Shown: positions 4,533 through 6,017 of the stretch, piece by piece
Position numbering within the stretch: the stretch's first letter is position 1
Layout of the letters: each line of letters opens with the position of its first letter
DNA from: Solirubrobacteraceae bacterium
GTDB taxonomy: Bacteria > Actinomycetota > Thermoleophilia > Solirubrobacterales > Solirubrobacteraceae
Assembly (NCBI GenBank): GCA_025928415.1
Contig: JAICJK010000176.1
Coordinates: forward strand, 1-6,017
Direction of reading: 5' to 3'
DNA: 6,017 nucleotides
Program-made: the position numbers and the translations under genes
The notes under the pieces: generated by a model
Database searches by the model: none
The model's input: the letters and a program-made list of their open reading frames with translations, nothing else
Told to the model about the DNA's origin: nothing

Positions 4533-5468
4533 ATGGCCGACGAGACCCGCACGCCGCTGCGAGCCCCGCGCGCCGGGGAGGCCGGGCTCATGGCGCCCGC
4601 CGAGGACGCCGGGCCGCCGCCGCTGCCGGTGGCGACGCCCGAGGCCGACCTGCGCCCGTACCTGCCGGGCATCGAGCCCGAGCGCCAGGTCGACGACTGG
4701 GGGCGCTCGGAGCGCATCGAGGCGCTCTTCGACCGCACGCTGGTCGACTTCTTCTACCACCTGTGGTTCCGCTGCGAGGTGGAGGGCATCGAGCACGTCC
4801 CGGACGACGGCGGCGCGCTGCTGGTGGCCAACCACTCCGGCGCGCTGCCGCCCGACGCCGCGATGATCGCCAAGGCGCTCAAGGAGGAGCACCCCCGGCA
4901 GCGCACCACGTACCTGACAGCGGAGCATTTCTTCAAGGGGTATCCGGGCTTCAGCATGCTGCTGCCGAAGATCGGCGCGGTCCCCGCGCACCCGGCCAAC
5001 GTGCACCGCCTGCTGTTCGACGAGGGTCGGCTCGTGCTCGTGTTCCCCGAGGGCCGCAAGGGCACCGAGAAGCTCTACCGCGATCGCTACCGCCTGCGGC
5101 GCTTCGGCCGCGGCGGCTTCGTCGAGGCGGCGATGCGGGCCCGGGCGCCGATCGTCCCCGTCGCGCTGATGGGCGCGGAGGAGGCCCAGCCGGTCTTCGC
5201 GCACTTCGGGCTGCTGCAGCGCGTCACGCGGCTCATCTACGTCCCGCTGACGCCGACCTTCCCGCACCTGGGGCCGCTCGGCATGCTCGGCTACCTCCCG
5301 GCCAAGTTCAGGATCCGCTTCCTGCCGGCGGTCCGCACCGACCAGATGGGCGACGAGCCCTGGGAGGACAAGGCGCTGGTCCAGACCGTCGCGCACGACA
5401 TCCGCGCGACGATCCAGGAGGAGCTCTACGACCTGGTCGGCAACCGGCGCTCGGTGTGGCTCGGGTGA
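4533..5468 (+). CDS. Lysophospholipid acyltransferase-family (PlsC-like) protein
   Basis: This 311-aa protein carries a PlsC/LPLAT acyltransferase domain, which transfers an acyl chain from acyl-CoA or acyl-ACP to a lipid hydroxyl at the inner face of the membrane. The catalytic block is VANHSGALPPDAAM (98-111), where His101 and Asp108 are separated by six residues, not the four of classical HX4D. A second block is KIGAVPAHPANVHRLL (146-161), and the phosphate-binding block is VFPEGRKGTEK (170-180). PIVPVALMGAEE (206-217) is the fourth. The first 45 residues are Pro/Ala-rich and probably disordered, and residues 58-80 may form an amphipathic membrane-contacting helix. The acceptor is unknown; the sequence is closer to the LPLAT/MGAT-like branch than to classical 1-acylglycerol-3-phosphate acyltransferase. 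The start ATG at 4533 follows a weak purine-rich site (CAAGAG, about 8 nt upstream). The stop overlaps the next gene's GTG by 4 bp. Confidence 0.87.
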   Translation: MADETRTPLRAPRAGEAGLMAPAEDAGPPPLPVATPEADLRPYLPGIEPERQVDDWGRSERIEALFDRTLVDFFYHLWFRCEVEGIEHVPDDGGALLVANHSGALPPDAAMIAKALKEEHPRQRTTYLTAEHFFKGYPGFSMLLPKIGAVPAHPANVHRLLFDEGRLVLVFPEGRKGTEKLYRDRYRLRRFGRGGFVEAAMRARAPIVPVALMGAEEAQPVFAHFGLLQRVTRLIYVPLTPTFPHLGPLGMLGYLPAKFRIRFLPAVRTDQMGDEPWEDKALVQTVAHDIRATIQEELYDLVGNRRSVWLG

Positions 5469-6017
5469 GCGCCACGGGCTCCCGGCGGATCCTGCTCACC
5501 GGCCTGTCGACCTACTGGGGCGGCCGCCTGGCCCAGGCGCTCGAGCAGCACCCGGCCGTCGAGGCGATCATCGGGATCGACAAGCGGCCGCCGAAGGTGG
5601 CCCTCGAGCGCACGGAGTTCGTGCGGGTCACCGACCAGCACTCGCTCATCCGCCGCATCGTGCAGGCGGCGGAGATCGACACGGTCGTCGACACCAGGCT
5701 GGTCGTCGACTCGGTGGTCACCTCGCCGCGCCTGGCCCACGAGAACAACGTCATCGGGACGATGAACGTGCTGGCCGCCTGCGGCGGGCCGGACTCGCCG
5801 GTCCGCAAGGTCGTGTTCAAGTCCAGCGCCCACTACTACGGCTGCGAGCAGGACGATCCCGCGTTCTTCACCGAGGTCATGCGCCGCCCGCACCCGGCGC
5901 GCACGCCGCTGGAGCGCGACATCGTGGACGCCGAGGGCGCCGTCGCGGAGTTCGCCGAGCGCAACCCGCGGGCCACGGTCACGGTCTTGCGCTTCGCCAA
6001 CGGCCTGGGCCCCGCGA
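5465..6017 (+). CDS. Atypical NAD(P)-binding extended SDR (epimerase/dehydratase-like), partial, 3' end outside the window
   Basis: An open frame begins at GTG 5465, overlapping the acyltransferase stop as GTGA, and runs off the right edge (184 residues visible). It starts with a Rossmann strand and glycine-rich turn, RRILLTGLSTYWGGRLAQAL (7-26). IIGID (35-39) follows, with Asp39 at the end of strand 2, which usually indicates NAD(H). NVIGTMNVLAACG and VVFKSSAHYYG match the central strands of extended SDRs, and VTVLRFANGLGP matches the region after the active site. The glycine motif is irregular (TGLSTYWGG). Where the catalytic YxxxK normally lies, the sequence reads LERDIVDAEGAVAEF, with neither Tyr nor Lys. 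It may therefore bind a nucleotide or cofactor without classical SDR chemistry. I recall actinobacterial proteins annotated as NAD-dependent epimerase (GalE2-like) with this same pattern. A sugar epimerase name is not justified. Translational coupling links its function to the acyltransferase. Confidence 0.85.
   Translation, partial: MSATGSRRILLTGLSTYWGGRLAQALEQHPAVEAIIGIDKRPPKVALERTEFVRVTDQHSLIRRIVQAAEIDTVVDTRLVVDSVVTSPRLAHENNVIGTMNVLAACGGPDSPVRKVVFKSSAHYYGCEQDDPAFFTEVMRRPHPARTPLERDIVDAEGAVAEFAERNPRATVTVLRFANGLGPA

Noticed and set aside
3783..5396. A 537-codon open frame on the - strand opposite the nucleotidase and acyltransferase genes
   Set aside because: It spans two well-supported genes and an intergenic promoter region, and its composition is that of an antisense shadow.
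5426..5893. A - strand frame of 155 codons at the right end
   Set aside because: Antisense to the SDR gene, whose + strand frame shows a Rossmann motif and consistent GC-rich third positions.
1..6017. Search for tRNA/rRNA genes, CRISPR-type direct repeats, insertion-sequence ends and phage or toxin-antitoxin genes
   Set aside because: No spaced direct repeats, transposase motifs or tRNA-like arms were seen by eye, and all space except short spacers is filled by the listed genes.
5465..6017. Naming the SDR gene galE
   Set aside because: The classical YxxxK pair of UDP-sugar epimerases is absent in the visible part and the glycine motif is irregular, so an epimerase name would overstate the evidence.

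Overview
This window comes from a very GC-rich bacterial chromosome. Codon third positions are almost all G or C in the real genes. Together with leaderless-looking starts and the gene families present, this points to a high-GC Actinomycetota. The gene types remind me most of Thermoleophilia/Solirubrobacterales relatives, but that is an impression from family recall, not a database result. There are no RNA genes, insertion sequences, CRISPR arrays or phage genes: this is ordinary chromosomal sequence holding six complete genes and two edge fragments.

Layout. (1) 1-114: the last 37 codons of an unidentified gene on the + strand. (2) 115-176: a short intergenic spacer with terminator-like hairpins and an extended -10 element (TGCCATAAT). 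(3) 177-1070: two uncharacterised + strand genes 18 bp apart. The first encodes a small soluble protein of 82 aa, the second a membrane-anchored protein of 208 aa. (4) 1174-2859: ilvD, the dihydroxy-acid dehydratase of branched-chain amino acid and pantothenate-precursor synthesis, alone, with a -10-like hexamer just before a GTG start. (5) 2872-3891, - strand: an alpha/beta-fold hydrolase convergent with ilvD (12 bp between stop codons). (6) 3892-3917: a 26-bp divergent intergenic region where two -10 elements overlap. (7) 3918 to the right edge: a + strand run with an NT5C-like HAD nucleotidase, a PlsC-type acyltransferase and an atypical NAD-binding SDR (partial). The last two overlap by 4 bp.

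How they fit together. ilvD is housekeeping metabolism with no ilv/leu partner visible. The acyltransferase and SDR are translationally coupled and probably act in one lipid or envelope-related process. I recall a similar pairing in mycobacteria (galE2/Rv0501 next to the acyltransferase gene Rv0502). The nucleotidase probably shares their transcript but not obviously their pathway.

The most useful observations are the likely start correction of the first small gene (177 rather than 111), the overlapping divergent promoters at 3898-3905, the repeated leaderless-start arrangement, and an SDR that lacks the classical YxxxK catalytic pair. I found no convincing new multi-gene system.
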